Shown here in pieces: positions 9,693 to 18,752 of a stretch of DNA of 64,000 bases (within the stretch, counting starts at the first letter, position 1; the number at the start of each line of letters is the position of its first letter). The translations under genes were made by a program, and so were the position numbers. The notes beneath the pieces were generated by a model. The model was given only the letters and a program-made list of their open reading frames with translations, did not search any database and was not told where the DNA came from. This DNA comes from Luteibacter sp. UNCMF331Sha3.1 (GTDB lineage: Bacteria > Pseudomonadota > Gammaproteobacteria > Xanthomonadales > Rhodanobacteraceae): assembly GCF_900109915.1 (NCBI RefSeq), contig NZ_FOBU01000003.1, forward strand, positions 1-64,000, in the 5' to 3' direction.

Positions 9693-10703
9693 ATGAAACG
9701 TCTGCTCTTGCTCGCCGCGCTCGCCGCGGGTCCGGCCATCGCCGCGGACACGCCGGCGGCGCTGCCCGCCCTGAAGATCGACGCGTCGCGCGTGACCGTC
9801 GCGGGCCTCTCGTCGGGCGCGTACATGGCGACGCAGGCGCAGGTCGCCTATCCGGACGTGTTCCATGGCGCGGCGCTGGTGGCCGGCGGTCCTTACGGGT
9901 GTGCCGGCGGGAAGCTCGAAACGGCGCTGGGGGCGTGCATGAAGGGCACCCCGGTACCCGACGCGACCGCGCTCGCCATGCAGGCCAGGGCCAGGGCGGC
10001 AAAGGGCGAGATCGGTCCCCTCGCGAGGCTCGACGGCGTGACCATCTACGCGTTGCACGGCGCACAGGACGCGCTGGTCGCACCCGTGGTGGCCGATGCC
10101 TCGGCGGGTTTCTACGACGCGTTGAAGAAGGGCGATCCGGCGCTGTCCCGCCTGCGCGTGGAGAACGACGGCAAGCGCGCGTTCGCGCACAACCTGCCGA
10201 TCGGCGCGAAGGGAGACGACTGCGACAAGTCGGTCTCGCCGTTCCTGGGCCATTGCGGATTCGACGCGGCCGGCGAGATCTTCGCGAAACTCTACGGCAA
10301 GCCGGCGACCGCGGCCGGGCAGGCGAAGGGCGAACTGCGCGCGTTCGACCAGGACGCCTATCGTCCGGACGGCAAGGATGCGTTCCTCGGCGCGAAGGGC
10401 TACGTCTACCTGCCGCCGGACTGCCTCGCCGGGAAGCCCTGCGGCGTGATGGTGGCGCTGCACGGCTGCAAGCAGAACGTCGACCTGATCGGCAAGGCGT
10501 TCGTCGAGGACGCCGGCTTCAACCGGTGGGCGGACGTCTACGACGTGGCCGTCCTGTATCCTCAGACGCGCGCGGTGTTCGCGCCATTGAATCCACAGGC
10601 ATGCTGGGACTGGTGGGGTTACTCGGGGGAAAACTACGACACGCGTGCCGGGGTGCAGTTGCGCTGGCTGGTGGACGCCGTGCGCGGTCTGGGGCTGAAG
10701 TAA
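9693..10703 (+). CDS. Secreted PHB-depolymerase-family esterase
   Basis: 336 residues. A signal peptide (about 1-18, AIA-AD) is followed very early by the lipase box GLSSG with Ser40, as in the circularly permuted polyhydroxybutyrate depolymerases where the nucleophile precedes the rest of the fold. Later come LHGAQDALV (likely catalytic Asp) and the C-terminal LHGCKQNVD and CWDWWGYSGENYDTRAG, which are typical of this family. Six or more cysteines fit an exported protein. It should hydrolyse polyhydroxybutyrate or related polyesters outside the cell into oligomers. A Shine-Dalgarno (GGGGGAAT) precedes the ATG. It is 11 bases behind the TonB receptor and 43 bases before the hybrid kinase, so all three can be one transcript. 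Confidence 0.85.
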   Translation: MKRLLLLAALAAGPAIAADTPAALPALKIDASRVTVAGLSSGAYMATQAQVAYPDVFHGAALVAGGPYGCAGGKLETALGACMKGTPVPDATALAMQARARAAKGEIGPLARLDGVTIYALHGAQDALVAPVVADASAGFYDALKKGDPALSRLRVENDGKRAFAHNLPIGAKGDDCDKSVSPFLGHCGFDAAGEIFAKLYGKPATAAGQAKGELRAFDQDAYRPDGKDAFLGAKGYVYLPPDCLAGKPCGVMVALHGCKQNVDLIGKAFVEDAGFNRWADVYDVAVLYPQTRAVFAPLNPQACWDWWGYSGENYDTRAGVQLRWLVDAVRGLGLK

Positions 10704-10711
10704 CCGGGCTT

Positions 10712-10730
10712 TCGCCGATACGATCGGCGA
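10712..10730. promoter_or_regulatory. Inverted repeat between esterase and hybrid kinase genes
   Basis: TCGCCGAT-ACG-ATCGGCGA: 8-base perfect arms, 3-base loop, located between the esterase stop (10703) and the kinase ATG (10747). There is no T-run, so it is not a typical terminator. It could be an operator or a transcript hairpin that lowers expression of the kinase relative to the upstream genes. Confidence 0.4.
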
Positions 10731-10746
10731 TTGGCGTTGAAGACTC

Positions 10747-13700
10747 ATGAACCCCTGGCTCGTCACCCTCGCCGCCGCGCTCTGGCTGTGCATGCTCTTC
10801 GGCGTCGCGCTGGTCGGTGAGCGCCGCCCGGCGCTGTTCGAGCGGCGCTGGTCCATCGTCTACGCGCTCTCGCTGGCGATCCACTGCACGTCGTGGACGT
10901 TCTACGGCACGGTGACCCAGGCGTCGCGGTCGGGCTGGTGGCTGCCGCCGACGTTCGTCGGCGCGATCCTGATGTACGTGCTCGCCGTGGGCGTGCTGCG
11001 GCGTCTGGTGGTCATGGCGCGCGATTACAACGCCGGGTCGGTGGCGGACCTGATCGCCGCGCGCCTCGGGCGTCACCGCGGCCTCGCGGCGCTGGTCACC
11101 GTGGTGATGCTGATCGGCATCGTGCCGTACCTCGCGTTGCAGCTGAAGGCGGTCGCCATGAGTTACGGCCTCCTGGCGCAGGGCCGCGACGCCGAAGCGC
11201 CCGCTTGGCAGGACAGCGCGCTCTACGTGGCGCTGTTGATGGCGGCGTTCGCCATGCTGTTCGGCACGCGCCGGGCTTCGGCGATGGCGCACAACCGGGG
11301 ACTCGTGCTGGCGATGGCGTTCGAGTCGCTGTTCAAGCTCGGCGCGATGCTCGCGCTCGGCAGCCTGCTCGTCGGCGCGGCGCCGGACCCGGCGGCGGTC
11401 GCGCGGGCCGCCGCCATGCCGCACGACGCGAGCGGTTTCCCGGCGCTGATCCTGCTCGGCGCGCTCGCGATGTTCACCCTGCCGCATCAGTTTCATGCCG
11501 GCATGGTGGAGTGTCGCGACGTCCGCCACGTCGCGACGGCGCGGTGGCTGTTCCCGCTGTACATGCTGCTCATCTCGCTGCCCATCCTTCCGCTGGCGCG
11601 GCTGGGGGATGCGACGCTGGCGCCGCTCGGCGTGCCGTCCGACCTGTACGTGCTGGCGCTGCCGCTGTCGCGCGATCAGGGCGGTCTGGCGCTGTTCGCG
11701 TTTCTCGGCGGGCTCTCGGCGGCGACGAGCATGGTCGTGGTGGCGACGCTCGCGCTCAGCCTGATGGTGGTGAATCATTTCGTCGCGCCCGTGCGCGTGC
11801 TCGGTGGCTGGGGCCGCGACGAGCGGGGCGACCTGCGCGGGCAGGTGATCACGCAGCGTCGCATCGTCATCCTCGGGGTGATCCTTCTCGCGTGGGCCTA
11901 CAGCCGCATGCTCGCGGGCAACGACGCGCTCGCCGATATCGGCGCCATCTCGTTCTCCGCGCTGGCCGGCCTCGCGCCGACGCTGCTGATCGCGGTCTAT
12001 CGACCGCGCACGGGGGCGCGTGCGGTCGGTGCGGGGCTCGCGGTCGGCACACTCGTGTGGCTGTACGTCGTGCTGCCGGCGCTGGTCGCGCCCGCGCCGG
12101 CATGGGTGGCGGAGGGGCCGTTCGGCGTGGCGTGGCTCGCGCCCGACCGGCTGTTCGGACTCGACGACTGGAGCCGGCTGGGGCGTGCGGTGGTGCTCGG
12201 CATCGGTGCGAACCTCGCGACGATCGCACTGGTGGCGCCGTCGCGCTACGGACGCGTGACGATGCCGCCCGCCGAGCTCGGCGGTGTCGACGTCGGCGAC
12301 CTGCGTGCGCTGGCGGCGCGCTTTCTTCCCGCGGAGCGGGTGCACGCGCTCTTCGTCGACGCGGCATCCGGCGGTGCGGCCGGCGGCGCGCTCGCGGCAC
12401 TGGTCGAGTACGAGCTCGCCGGGGTCATCGGCGCCGGCTCCGCGCGCCTGCTGCTCCAGGTGGTACATCGCCAGCGGCAGGACGAATTGGACACGGTGGC
12501 GGCCATCGTCGACGAAGCGGCGGAAGACCTCCGCTTCAACCAGCGCGTGCTCGGTGCCGCGCTGCAGACCATGAGCCAGGGCATCTGCGTGGTGGACGCC
12601 GAGCTGCGGCTGGTGGCGTGGAACCGGCCCTACGCCGAACTCTTCGGCTATCCCGCCGAGCTGCTTCGCGTGGGACGGCCGGCCGCGGATCTCGTCCGGC
12701 ACAACATCGTCGCCGGTCTGATCGGACCCGGCGACGTGACGGCGCGCGTCGAGCGTCGCCTCGCACTGATGCGCTCCGGGTCGCCGCATCTGGCCGAACG
12801 GCGATTCCCGGACGGCACGGTCGTGGAGATTCGCGGCAATCCGATGCCCGGCGGCGGCTACGTCGCGACCTTCACCGACGTCACCTCGTTTCGCCAGGCC
12901 GAGGACGAACTGATCCGCGCGAACGAGACGCTGGAACTGCGCGTCGCGGAGCGGACGGCCGAACTCCGTCAGGCGAACGAGGCCAAGAGTCACTTCCTCA
13001 CGGCGGTCAGTCACGACCTGCTGCAACCGCTGCATGCGGCGCAGCTGTTCGCGCATGCGCTGAGGTCGGGGCATGCCGATGCCGATACGGCACGGCACCT
13101 CGACGGCGCGCTGACTGCCACCGAGGACCTGCTCGCCGGCCTGCTCGACATCGCGCGACTCGAAGGGGGCCGCCTCACGCCGCGCGTGGTCGACGTGGCG
13201 CTGGCCGATGTGATCGGGCCGCTCGCGGCGGAGGGTCGCGCGCTCGCCGCCGAGCGGGGTATCCGTTTCCGTTGTGTTCCGACGCACGCGTGGGTGCGGA
13301 CCGATCCGCAGCTGTTGCGACGTGTCGTGCAGAACTTCCTCGCCAACGCGTTGCGCTACGCCGAGGGCGGCCGCGTGCTGCTCGGCTGTCGTCGCGATGG
13401 CGACCACGTGCGCGTGGAAGTGTGGGACACGGGCCCGGGTATCGCCGACGACGATCGCGACACCATCTTCGAGGCGTTCCGTCGCGGCGTTTCCGCGGCG
13501 GGGGAGGGGCTCGGTCTCGGGCTCGCCATCGCCGAGCGCACGGCGGCGCTCATGGCACATCCGCTCGGGCTGCGCTCATGGGTCGGTCGCGGCAGCGTGT
13601 TCCACGTCATGGCTCCCATGGCGCCGCCCGGGCCGGCGCCCAACCCGGTGGCGCTGCCGGCGACGGTCGCCACGGGTCACGCCATCGTGGTCGACAACGA

Positions 13701-14022
13701 TCCGGCGGCGCGCGCGGCGACGGCGGCGTTGCTGCGCGGGTTCGGCTGGACGGTCGATGCCTTGCACGCGCCCGAAGGCGCGGCGACCCGGCCGGATCTG
13801 CTGCTGCTGGACTACCACCTCGACGCGGGGCGTACCGGTCTCGACGCGTTGCGCATCCTGCGCGAGCGTTTCGGCGATGTCGCGACGGTGTTCGTCACGG
13901 CGGATCGCGACGCGGGGCTCCGGGCACGGCTGCAGGAAGCGGGCGGTACGGTGCTCTACAAGCCGCTCAAGCCGCTGGCGATGCGCCAGGCGATGCAGCG
14001 GCTGGTACCGGTGTCCGCGTAG
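10747..14022 (+). CDS. CrbS-type hybrid sensor kinase with a solute-symporter N-terminus
   Basis: 1091 residues. Residues 1 to about 510 form a sodium/solute symporter (SLC5-like) domain with about 12-13 membrane helices. Next come a STAC-like linker (about 515-590), a PAS domain (about 600-715) with a following coiled coil, HisKA with phospho-acceptor His756 (VSHDLLQPLHAAQ), an ATPase domain (NFLANALRYA N box; DTGPGI; GEGLGLGLAI), and a receiver domain with Asp1022 (LLLLDYHLD). This is the layout of CrbS, which in Pseudomonas and Vibrio senses short-chain acids through its transporter-like part and, with CrbR, controls acetate assimilation. Here it sits between a PHB-type esterase and a 3-hydroxybutyrate oligomer hydrolase, so a hydroxybutyrate-related signal is possible. 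Convergent to its probable partner regulator. Confidence 0.93.
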   Translation: MNPWLVTLAAALWLCMLFGVALVGERRPALFERRWSIVYALSLAIHCTSWTFYGTVTQASRSGWWLPPTFVGAILMYVLAVGVLRRLVVMARDYNAGSVADLIAARLGRHRGLAALVTVVMLIGIVPYLALQLKAVAMSYGLLAQGRDAEAPAWQDSALYVALLMAAFAMLFGTRRASAMAHNRGLVLAMAFESLFKLGAMLALGSLLVGAAPDPAAVARAAAMPHDASGFPALILLGALAMFTLPHQFHAGMVECRDVRHVATARWLFPLYMLLISLPILPLARLGDATLAPLGVPSDLYVLALPLSRDQGGLALFAFLGGLSAATSMVVVATLALSLMVVNHFVAPVRVLGGWGRDERGDLRGQVITQRRIVILGVILLAWAYSRMLAGNDALADIGAISFSALAGLAPTLLIAVYRPRTGARAVGAGLAVGTLVWLYVVLPALVAPAPAWVAEGPFGVAWLAPDRLFGLDDWSRLGRAVVLGIGANLATIALVAPSRYGRVTMPPAELGGVDVGDLRALAARFLPAERVHALFVDAASGGAAGGALAALVEYELAGVIGAGSARLLLQVVHRQRQDELDTVAAIVDEAAEDLRFNQRVLGAALQTMSQGICVVDAELRLVAWNRPYAELFGYPAELLRVGRPAADLVRHNIVAGLIGPGDVTARVERRLALMRSGSPHLAERRFPDGTVVEIRGNPMPGGGYVATFTDVTSFRQAEDELIRANETLELRVAERTAELRQANEAKSHFLTAVSHDLLQPLHAAQLFAHALRSGHADADTARHLDGALTATEDLLAGLLDIARLEGGRLTPRVVDVALADVIGPLAAEGRALAAERGIRFRCVPTHAWVRTDPQLLRRVVQNFLANALRYAEGGRVLLGCRRDGDHVRVEVWDTGPGIADDDRDTIFEAFRRGVSAAGEGLGLGLAIAERTAALMAHPLGLRSWVGRGSVFHVMAPMAPPGPAPNPVALPATVATGHAIVVDNDPAARAATAALLRGFGWTVDALHAPEGAATRPDLLLLDYHLDAGRTGLDALRILRERFGDVATVFVTADRDAGLRARLQEAGGTVLYKPLKPLAMRQAMQRLVPVSA

Positions 14023-14050
14023 TCCGGTCCTGGGACCGGCGGCGCGGGCG

Positions 14051-14704
14051 TCACGGCCCGGTATCGGCCAGGTCGAGCGAGCGCAGCAGCACGCCCGCCT
14101 GCGTGCGGTTCCGCACTTCGAGCTTCTCGAAGATCGCGGTGACGTGCGCCTTCACCGTGCGCTCCTGCACGCCGAGCCGGTCGGCGATCTGCTTGTTGAG
14201 CAGCCCCTCGGCCAGCATGGACAGCACGCGGAACTGTTGTTCGGTGAGGCGCGCGAGCCGCGAGGCGAGCGCGGCGTCGCCCGCGTCGACCGACTGGGCC
14301 GCGACCGCGCGGGCGAGGTCCGGCGGCAGCCAGTGACCGTCGACCAGCACGGCGCGCACCGCGTCGGCGATGACGGAGGGGTCGGCGCTCTTCGGCAGGA
14401 AACCCGCCGCGCCATGGGCGATCACGCGACGCACCACCGATGGCTCGTCGTGCGCCGACACGACCAGCACCGCGACACCGGGGAACTGCCCGCGCAACGC
14501 CGCGAGGCCGGAGAGGCCACGGCTTCCGGGCATGCGCAGGTCGAGCAGCACGAGATCGGTGTCGGGCTCCGCGCCCAGCGCGGCGAGCAAGGCGTCGAGG
14601 TCGGCGACGTCGCCGACGATCGCGTCGGGAACGGCGGCGACCGCCGCCTGCCTGAGCGCGGCGCGGAACAGGGGATGGTCGTCGGCGACGAGGATGCGAT
14701 TCAT
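14051..14704 (-). CDS. LuxR/NarL-type response regulator (CrbR-like)
   Basis: 217 residues from the ATG at 14704, whose product begins MNRILVADDHP; an earlier in-frame ATG at 14749 would add a basic, unconserved stretch. The receiver domain carries the acidic pair Asp8-Asp9, phospho-acceptor Asp55 (LVLLDLRMPG) and the conserved Lys in GFLPKS. The C-terminal 60 residues form a GerE helix-turn-helix (LTEQQFRVLSMLAEGLLNKQIADRLGVQERTVKAH). It is the likely partner of the adjacent convergent hybrid kinase, the usual CrbS/CrbR (AgmR-type) pairing. It is divergent from the oligomer hydrolase, whose promoter it may regulate. Confidence 0.92.
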   Translation of the reverse strand: MNRILVADDHPLFRAALRQAAVAAVPDAIVGDVADLDALLAALGAEPDTDLVLLDLRMPGSRGLSGLAALRGQFPGVAVLVVSAHDEPSVVRRVIAHGAAGFLPKSADPSVIADAVRAVLVDGHWLPPDLARAVAAQSVDAGDAALASRLARLTEQQFRVLSMLAEGLLNKQIADRLGVQERTVKAHVTAIFEKLEVRNRTQAGVLLRSLDLADTGP

Positions 14705-14797
14705 CGTCGCCGACGGTAGCGGCGTAACGCGTCCGCGTCGAGTGCGCATGCCCTTTCGTACGATGGCGATGGCCGGTGTGCTTGCTATCGTGGCCCG

Positions 14798-16639
14798 ATG
14801 TCACGCATCTTCCCCCTGGCCGTCATCGCCGCCGCTTCGCTCGGTGTCCTCTCCTGCGCGACGGCGCCCGCCACGAGGAAAGGCTCCATGCCCGTTACCG
14901 ATCGCTTCGGCGAAGTCCGCGTCACCGAGCATCGCCACGGCGACGACCTGCTGAGCGCGGGGCTCGGCCTTCGCGGTCTCGCCGGCACCTCTTCCGCGTT
15001 CGCGAATCCGGCGGCGCCGACACCCGTCGAGCTGCGTCGCCGCGCGATCCAGGCGAGCTGGAAGGGCATCGCCGATCTCGGTCCGCTCGGCGGTTTCGGT
15101 ACGGTCTATGGACGCGTCCCCGACGTGCCGGGGCGCGAATTCGCGGCGTTCGCGACGCTGCCCGGCGCCACATCGCCCCATCGCGTGATGGTGCAGGTGC
15201 CCGACGATTTCGACCGGCACACGCGCTGTCTCGTCGTCACCGCGTCGTCCGGTTCGCGAGGCGTCTACGGGGCCATCGCCCTCGCCGGTGGGTGGGGCCT
15301 GCCGCGGGGCTGCGCGGTCGCATATACCGACAAGGGGACGGGGGCGGGGTACTTCGATCCGTCCGATGGCAACGGCGTCGCGCTGGACGGTACGCGTGCC
15401 CCGGCGGGAACGGTGCCGCTCGACTTCGAACCGAAAGGCCTCTCGTCCGGCGACGGCATCGCCGTGAAACATGCGCACTCGGGCGACAACCCCGAGGCCG
15501 ACTGGGGTCGCCATGTGCTGCAGGCGGCGCGCTTCGGCCTCGCGATGCTGGACCGGGCCTTTCCCGACGACGCCCCGTTCACCGCGAAGAACACGCGCAT
15601 CGTCGCCACGGGACTGTCGAATGGCGGCGGTGCCGTGTTGCGCGCGGCGGGCGACGACGACGAAGGCATCCTCGCCGCCGTCGTGGCACTCGAGCCAAAC
15701 GTCTACGCGCCGCGCGCGCGTCCCTTCTACGACTACGCGACCGAAGCGGCGCTGTTCCTTCCGTGCGCGCTGGCCGCCCCCGCCTTCGACGGGCTGCCGT
15801 TCGCGCGCGTGGCGAATGTCGCGCCACCCGCATGGGCGCTGCGCTGCGCGTCGCTTCGCGCGCACGGCCGGCTCTCGTCGAACACGCTGGCCGGTCAGGC
15901 GGACGAGGCGCTCGCGATGCTGCGCGCGTCGGGCTGGGAGGACGACGCACTGAAGGTCGGCGCGTCGTCGACCTCGCTCGACCTCTGGCGCGCCGTCACG
16001 GTCGCCTACGCCAGCGCGTATCTGAAGCGACCGGCGAACCACATGCCCTGCGGCTTCTCGTACCGGGCGCAGCATGCGAACGGGCTGGCGGGGCCAGCCG
16101 ACGCCGCCGTGCGAGCCGCATGGTGGGCGGACGGCTCCGGGGTGCCTCCCGGCGCCGGTGTCGCACTTGCGGGCGGCACGGACCTCTCGCTCGACCCGAC
16201 GCTGCCGGGCAACCTCTGCCTGCGCGATCTCTGGACGGGCACCGGCGACGAGGCGCGGGCGCTGCACGAAGGCGTCGACGCCACGATGGCCGCGCTGCCG
16301 CGTGCCGGCCTGCCCGTGTTCGTCGTGCACGGGGCGCAGGATGGCCTCATCCCCGTGGCCTTCAGTTCCGCCCCTTACGTTAGCTGGCTGCGCGCATCGG
16401 GCCGGTCGCCGGTGTTCTGGAAGGTGCCTTATGCGCAGCACTTCGACGCTTTCCTCGCGTTTCCGGATTTCGGCGACCGTCATGCGCCCTTGCTGCCATT
16501 CGGCTACGCGGCGCTGGACCGGACGTGGGCGCACCTGACCGAGGGCAGGGCGCTGCCGGAAGACGCCGCGGTGCGCGATGCCCGCCCGCGCGGCGCGGGG
16601 CCGGTCACGGCGACGGGCCTCGGGTTGCCCGGGAACTGA
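14798..16639 (+). CDS. D-(-)-3-hydroxybutyrate oligomer hydrolase
   Basis: 613 residues. The N-terminus looks like a lipoprotein signal (hydrophobic stretch ending VLSC, Cys20), so the enzyme is probably anchored in the envelope. The body matches the 3-hydroxybutyrate oligomer hydrolase family (PF10605), with the motif VTASSGSRGVYGA early, the nucleophile site ATGLSNGGG with Ser274, and a late VVHGAQDGLIP and AQHFDAF carrying the likely catalytic Asp and His. It cleaves short hydroxybutyrate oligomers to monomers, the step after a depolymerase. It is divergent from the response-regulator gene with a 93-base shared promoter region holding short palindromes (TCGTACGA at 14756-14763). The start at 14798 keeps the lipid signal. 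Confidence 0.9.
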   Translation: MSRIFPLAVIAAASLGVLSCATAPATRKGSMPVTDRFGEVRVTEHRHGDDLLSAGLGLRGLAGTSSAFANPAAPTPVELRRRAIQASWKGIADLGPLGGFGTVYGRVPDVPGREFAAFATLPGATSPHRVMVQVPDDFDRHTRCLVVTASSGSRGVYGAIALAGGWGLPRGCAVAYTDKGTGAGYFDPSDGNGVALDGTRAPAGTVPLDFEPKGLSSGDGIAVKHAHSGDNPEADWGRHVLQAARFGLAMLDRAFPDDAPFTAKNTRIVATGLSNGGGAVLRAAGDDDEGILAAVVALEPNVYAPRARPFYDYATEAALFLPCALAAPAFDGLPFARVANVAPPAWALRCASLRAHGRLSSNTLAGQADEALAMLRASGWEDDALKVGASSTSLDLWRAVTVAYASAYLKRPANHMPCGFSYRAQHANGLAGPADAAVRAAWWADGSGVPPGAGVALAGGTDLSLDPTLPGNLCLRDLWTGTGDEARALHEGVDATMAALPRAGLPVFVVHGAQDGLIPVAFSSAPYVSWLRASGRSPVFWKVPYAQHFDAFLAFPDFGDRHAPLLPFGYAALDRTWAHLTEGRALPEDAAVRDARPRGAGPVTATGLGLPGN

Positions 16640-16763
16640 ACTTCGTCACGACTTCTTGCTTGAACTCTTGGGGTCGGGGCGCCATCTTCGGTAGCCTTGC
16701 AACCCCCCGGATCCGGCCGCAGCCGGCGATCGGACCGGTTTTCAACGAGTTACAGGAATCGCG

Positions 16764-17270
16764 ATGACCATCAACGTCACCATGAAGACGAACAAGGGCG
16801 ACATTCACCTGCGCCTGCACGACGACAAGACCCCGATGACGGTGGCCAACTTCGTCAATCTGGCCAAGCATGGCTACTACAACGGCCTGTCGTTCCATCG
16901 CGTCATCGCCGACTTCATGGTCCAGGGCGGTTGCCCCGAGGGTTCGGGTCGCGGCGGCCCGGGCTACCGCTTCGGCGACGAGTTCGATGCGAGCCTGAAG
17001 CACGACAAGCCGGGCATCCTCTCCATGGCCAACGCCGGCCCGGGCACGAACGGCTCGCAGTTCTTCATCACCCACGGCCCGACGCCGTGGCTCGACGGCA
17101 AGCACAGCGTGTTCGGCGAGATCGTGAGCGCCGAGGACCAGAAGGTCGTCGACGCCATCCGCCAGGACGACACCATCGAGAAGGTGGAGGTCTCCGGCGA
17201 CGTGGACGCCCTGCTCGAGAAACAGGCCGCGAAGGTCAAGGAATGGAACACGGTGCTGGCCGCTCGCTGA
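16764..17270 (+). CDS. ppiB: Cyclophilin-type peptidyl-prolyl cis-trans isomerase
   Basis: 168 residues, cytoplasmic (no signal peptide). Bacterial cyclophilin motifs are all present: [22 protein letters not shown] with the catalytic Arg in [37 protein letters not shown]. It speeds isomerisation of proline peptide bonds during protein folding. The C-terminal acidic/basic tail (about 135-168) is slightly longer than in Escherichia coli PpiB. It is a stand-alone gene followed by a good intrinsic terminator. Confidence 0.96.
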   Translation: MTINVTMKTNKGDIHLRLHDDKTPMTVANFVNLAKHGYYNGLSFHRVIADFMVQGGCPEGSGRGGPGYRFGDEFDASLKHDKPGILSMANAGPGTNGSQFFITHGPTPWLDGKHSVFGEIVSAEDQKVVDAIRQDDTIEKVEVSGDVDALLEKQAAKVKEWNTVLAAR

Positions 17271-17295
17271 GCTTCCCCGCCATCGGTCCGATGAA

Positions 17296-17321
17296 AGCGC
17301 CGCCTTCATGGCGGCGTTTTC
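17296..17321 (+). terminator. Intrinsic terminator after ppiB
   Basis: Stem CGCCGCC / GGCGGCG with loop TTCAT followed by TTTTCG, 28 bases after the ppiB stop codon. Confidence 0.8.
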
Positions 17322-17330
17322 GTATCCGGG

Positions 17331-17438
17331 AATCGCCAGCAGGCTGGCTTCCACCGAACCGTCGGGTGGCGGGGATGGCCGATCGGTCGTCTTTTACCCG
17401 GCTGGCGGGCCCCGGGTGGGAGCCAGCCTGCTGGCGAT
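17331..17438. repeat. REP pair in reversed (tail-out) arrangement, CAGC-body subtype
   Basis: ATCGCCAGCAGGCTGGCTTCCACC (17332-17355) and its complement GGTGGGAGCC... (17415-17438) are inverted about a spacer of 60 bases. The order is opposite to the other pairs in the window: here the GGTGGGAGC heads face inward. One arm carries a C-to-T change in the head. Confidence 0.75.
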
Positions 17439-17514
17439 CCGCGCGGCAGCGCGGCCAGACGTGCGACCGCGTGTTAAAATGGCGGCCTTTGCCCCGCCCG
17501 AAGTCGAGGAAACG

Positions 17515-18714
17515 ATGCCGCAGCTCGCCAAGCGTATCGGTCGCGCCAAGCCCAGCGCGATCATGGTCATTGCCGAGAAGGCCAAACGCCTGAAGGCCGA
17601 GGGACGCGACATCGTCAGTTTCTCGATCGGCGTGCCCAATTTCCTCCCCGGCGAGCACGTGTACGCCGCCGCCCGCGAGGCGCTGGCGAAGGACTCCGGC
17701 CAGTACGGCAGCAATCGCGGCCCCGACGCGCTGGTCGACGCGTTCCTCGCGCACATCGGCGCGCTCGGCCTCATCGGTTACACCCGCGCGAACGTGAGCA
17801 CCGGCGTGGGCGCCAAGCAGATTCTCTACAACCTCGCCGAAGCGCTGCTCGACGAAGGCGACGAAATCGCGTTTCCGGCGCCGTACTGGACCAGCTACCT
17901 CGACATCGCCGAGATCGTCGGCGCGACGATCAACATCCTGCCGTGCCCGCCCGAGCAGCATTACAAGCTCACGCCGGCGCAGCTGGACGAGGCCCTGCAG
18001 CGCAAGCCGCGCGTGTTCCTCTTCAACAACCCGTCCAACCCCACCGGCATGGTCTACACGCGCGACGAAATCGCCGCGCTCGCCGACGTGATCGCGAAGT
18101 ACCCCGACACGTGGATCATCACCGACGACATCTACAACACGATGGTCTTCGACGGCGTCGGCTACCACAACTTCGTGCACGTGCGGCCGGAGCTGAAGGA
18201 CCGCGTGATCTTCGTCGATTCGCTGTCCAAGACCTACGGCATGCCGGGCTGGCGCGTGGGCTTCATCGCCGCGCCCGAGGCCGTCGCGCTCGCGGTCACC
18301 ACGCTCAACTCGAATCACATCACGAGCCTGCCGGAAGTCGTGACGGCCGCCGCGGTCGCCGCGCTCGCCGGCCCGCAGGACATCCCCGCGGCGAAGTGCG
18401 TCGAGTTCGCCGCCAAGCGCGACCGCGTGTACGACGCGCTCGTGTCGATCCCGGGCGTGGTGTGCCCGCGTCCGCAGGGTGCGTTCTACGCGTTCCCCGA
18501 CATCTCCGTGGCCTTCGGCAAGAAGCACGGCGATGTCGCGATCGAAACCGATGTCGATTTCTGCGCCGCGCTGCTCGACGCCAAGGGCGTCGCCTGCGTG
18601 CCGGGCTCGGCCTTCGGCGAGCCGCGCGCGCTGCGCATTTCCTATTCCTGCCCCGACGAGGCGCTCGACAAGGGCATGGCCCGTATCGTCGAGTTCTTCG
18701 CCGAGCTCACCTGA
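17515..18714 (+). CDS. Class I pyridoxal-phosphate aminotransferase (probable aspartate aminotransferase)
   Basis: 399 residues from the ATG at 17515, preceded by GAGGA at a 4-base distance; an in-frame ATG at 17479 has no ribosome site. Fold-type I motifs are clear: GVPNF near the N-terminus, [20 protein letters not shown] (stacking aromatic), [13 protein letters not shown], and the cofactor lysine in [14 protein letters not shown], with a C-terminal Arg in ALRISYS that binds the substrate carboxylate. It transfers an amino group between an amino acid and a 2-oxo acid, most probably aspartate and 2-oxoglutarate. Malate dehydrogenase follows 38 bases downstream, which supports oxaloacetate as a shared metabolite. 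Confidence 0.9.
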   Translation: MPQLAKRIGRAKPSAIMVIAEKAKRLKAEGRDIVSFSIGVPNFLPGEHVYAAAREALAKDSGQYGSNRGPDALVDAFLAHIGALGLIGYTRANVSTGVGAKQILYNLAEALLDEGDEIAFPAPYWTSYLDIAEIVGATINILPCPPEQHYKLTPAQLDEALQRKPRVFLFNNPSNPTGMVYTRDEIAALADVIAKYPDTWIITDDIYNTMVFDGVGYHNFVHVRPELKDRVIFVDSLSKTYGMPGWRVGFIAAPEAVALAVTTLNSNHITSLPEVVTAAAVAALAGPQDIPAAKCVEFAAKRDRVYDALVSIPGVVCPRPQGAFYAFPDISVAFGKKHGDVAIETDVDFCAALLDAKGVACVPGSAFGEPRALRISYSCPDEALDKGMARIVEFFAELT

Positions 18715-18752
18715 TCGTCAGTCCCCAAGCGATATTCCAAAGGAGTCGAAAG

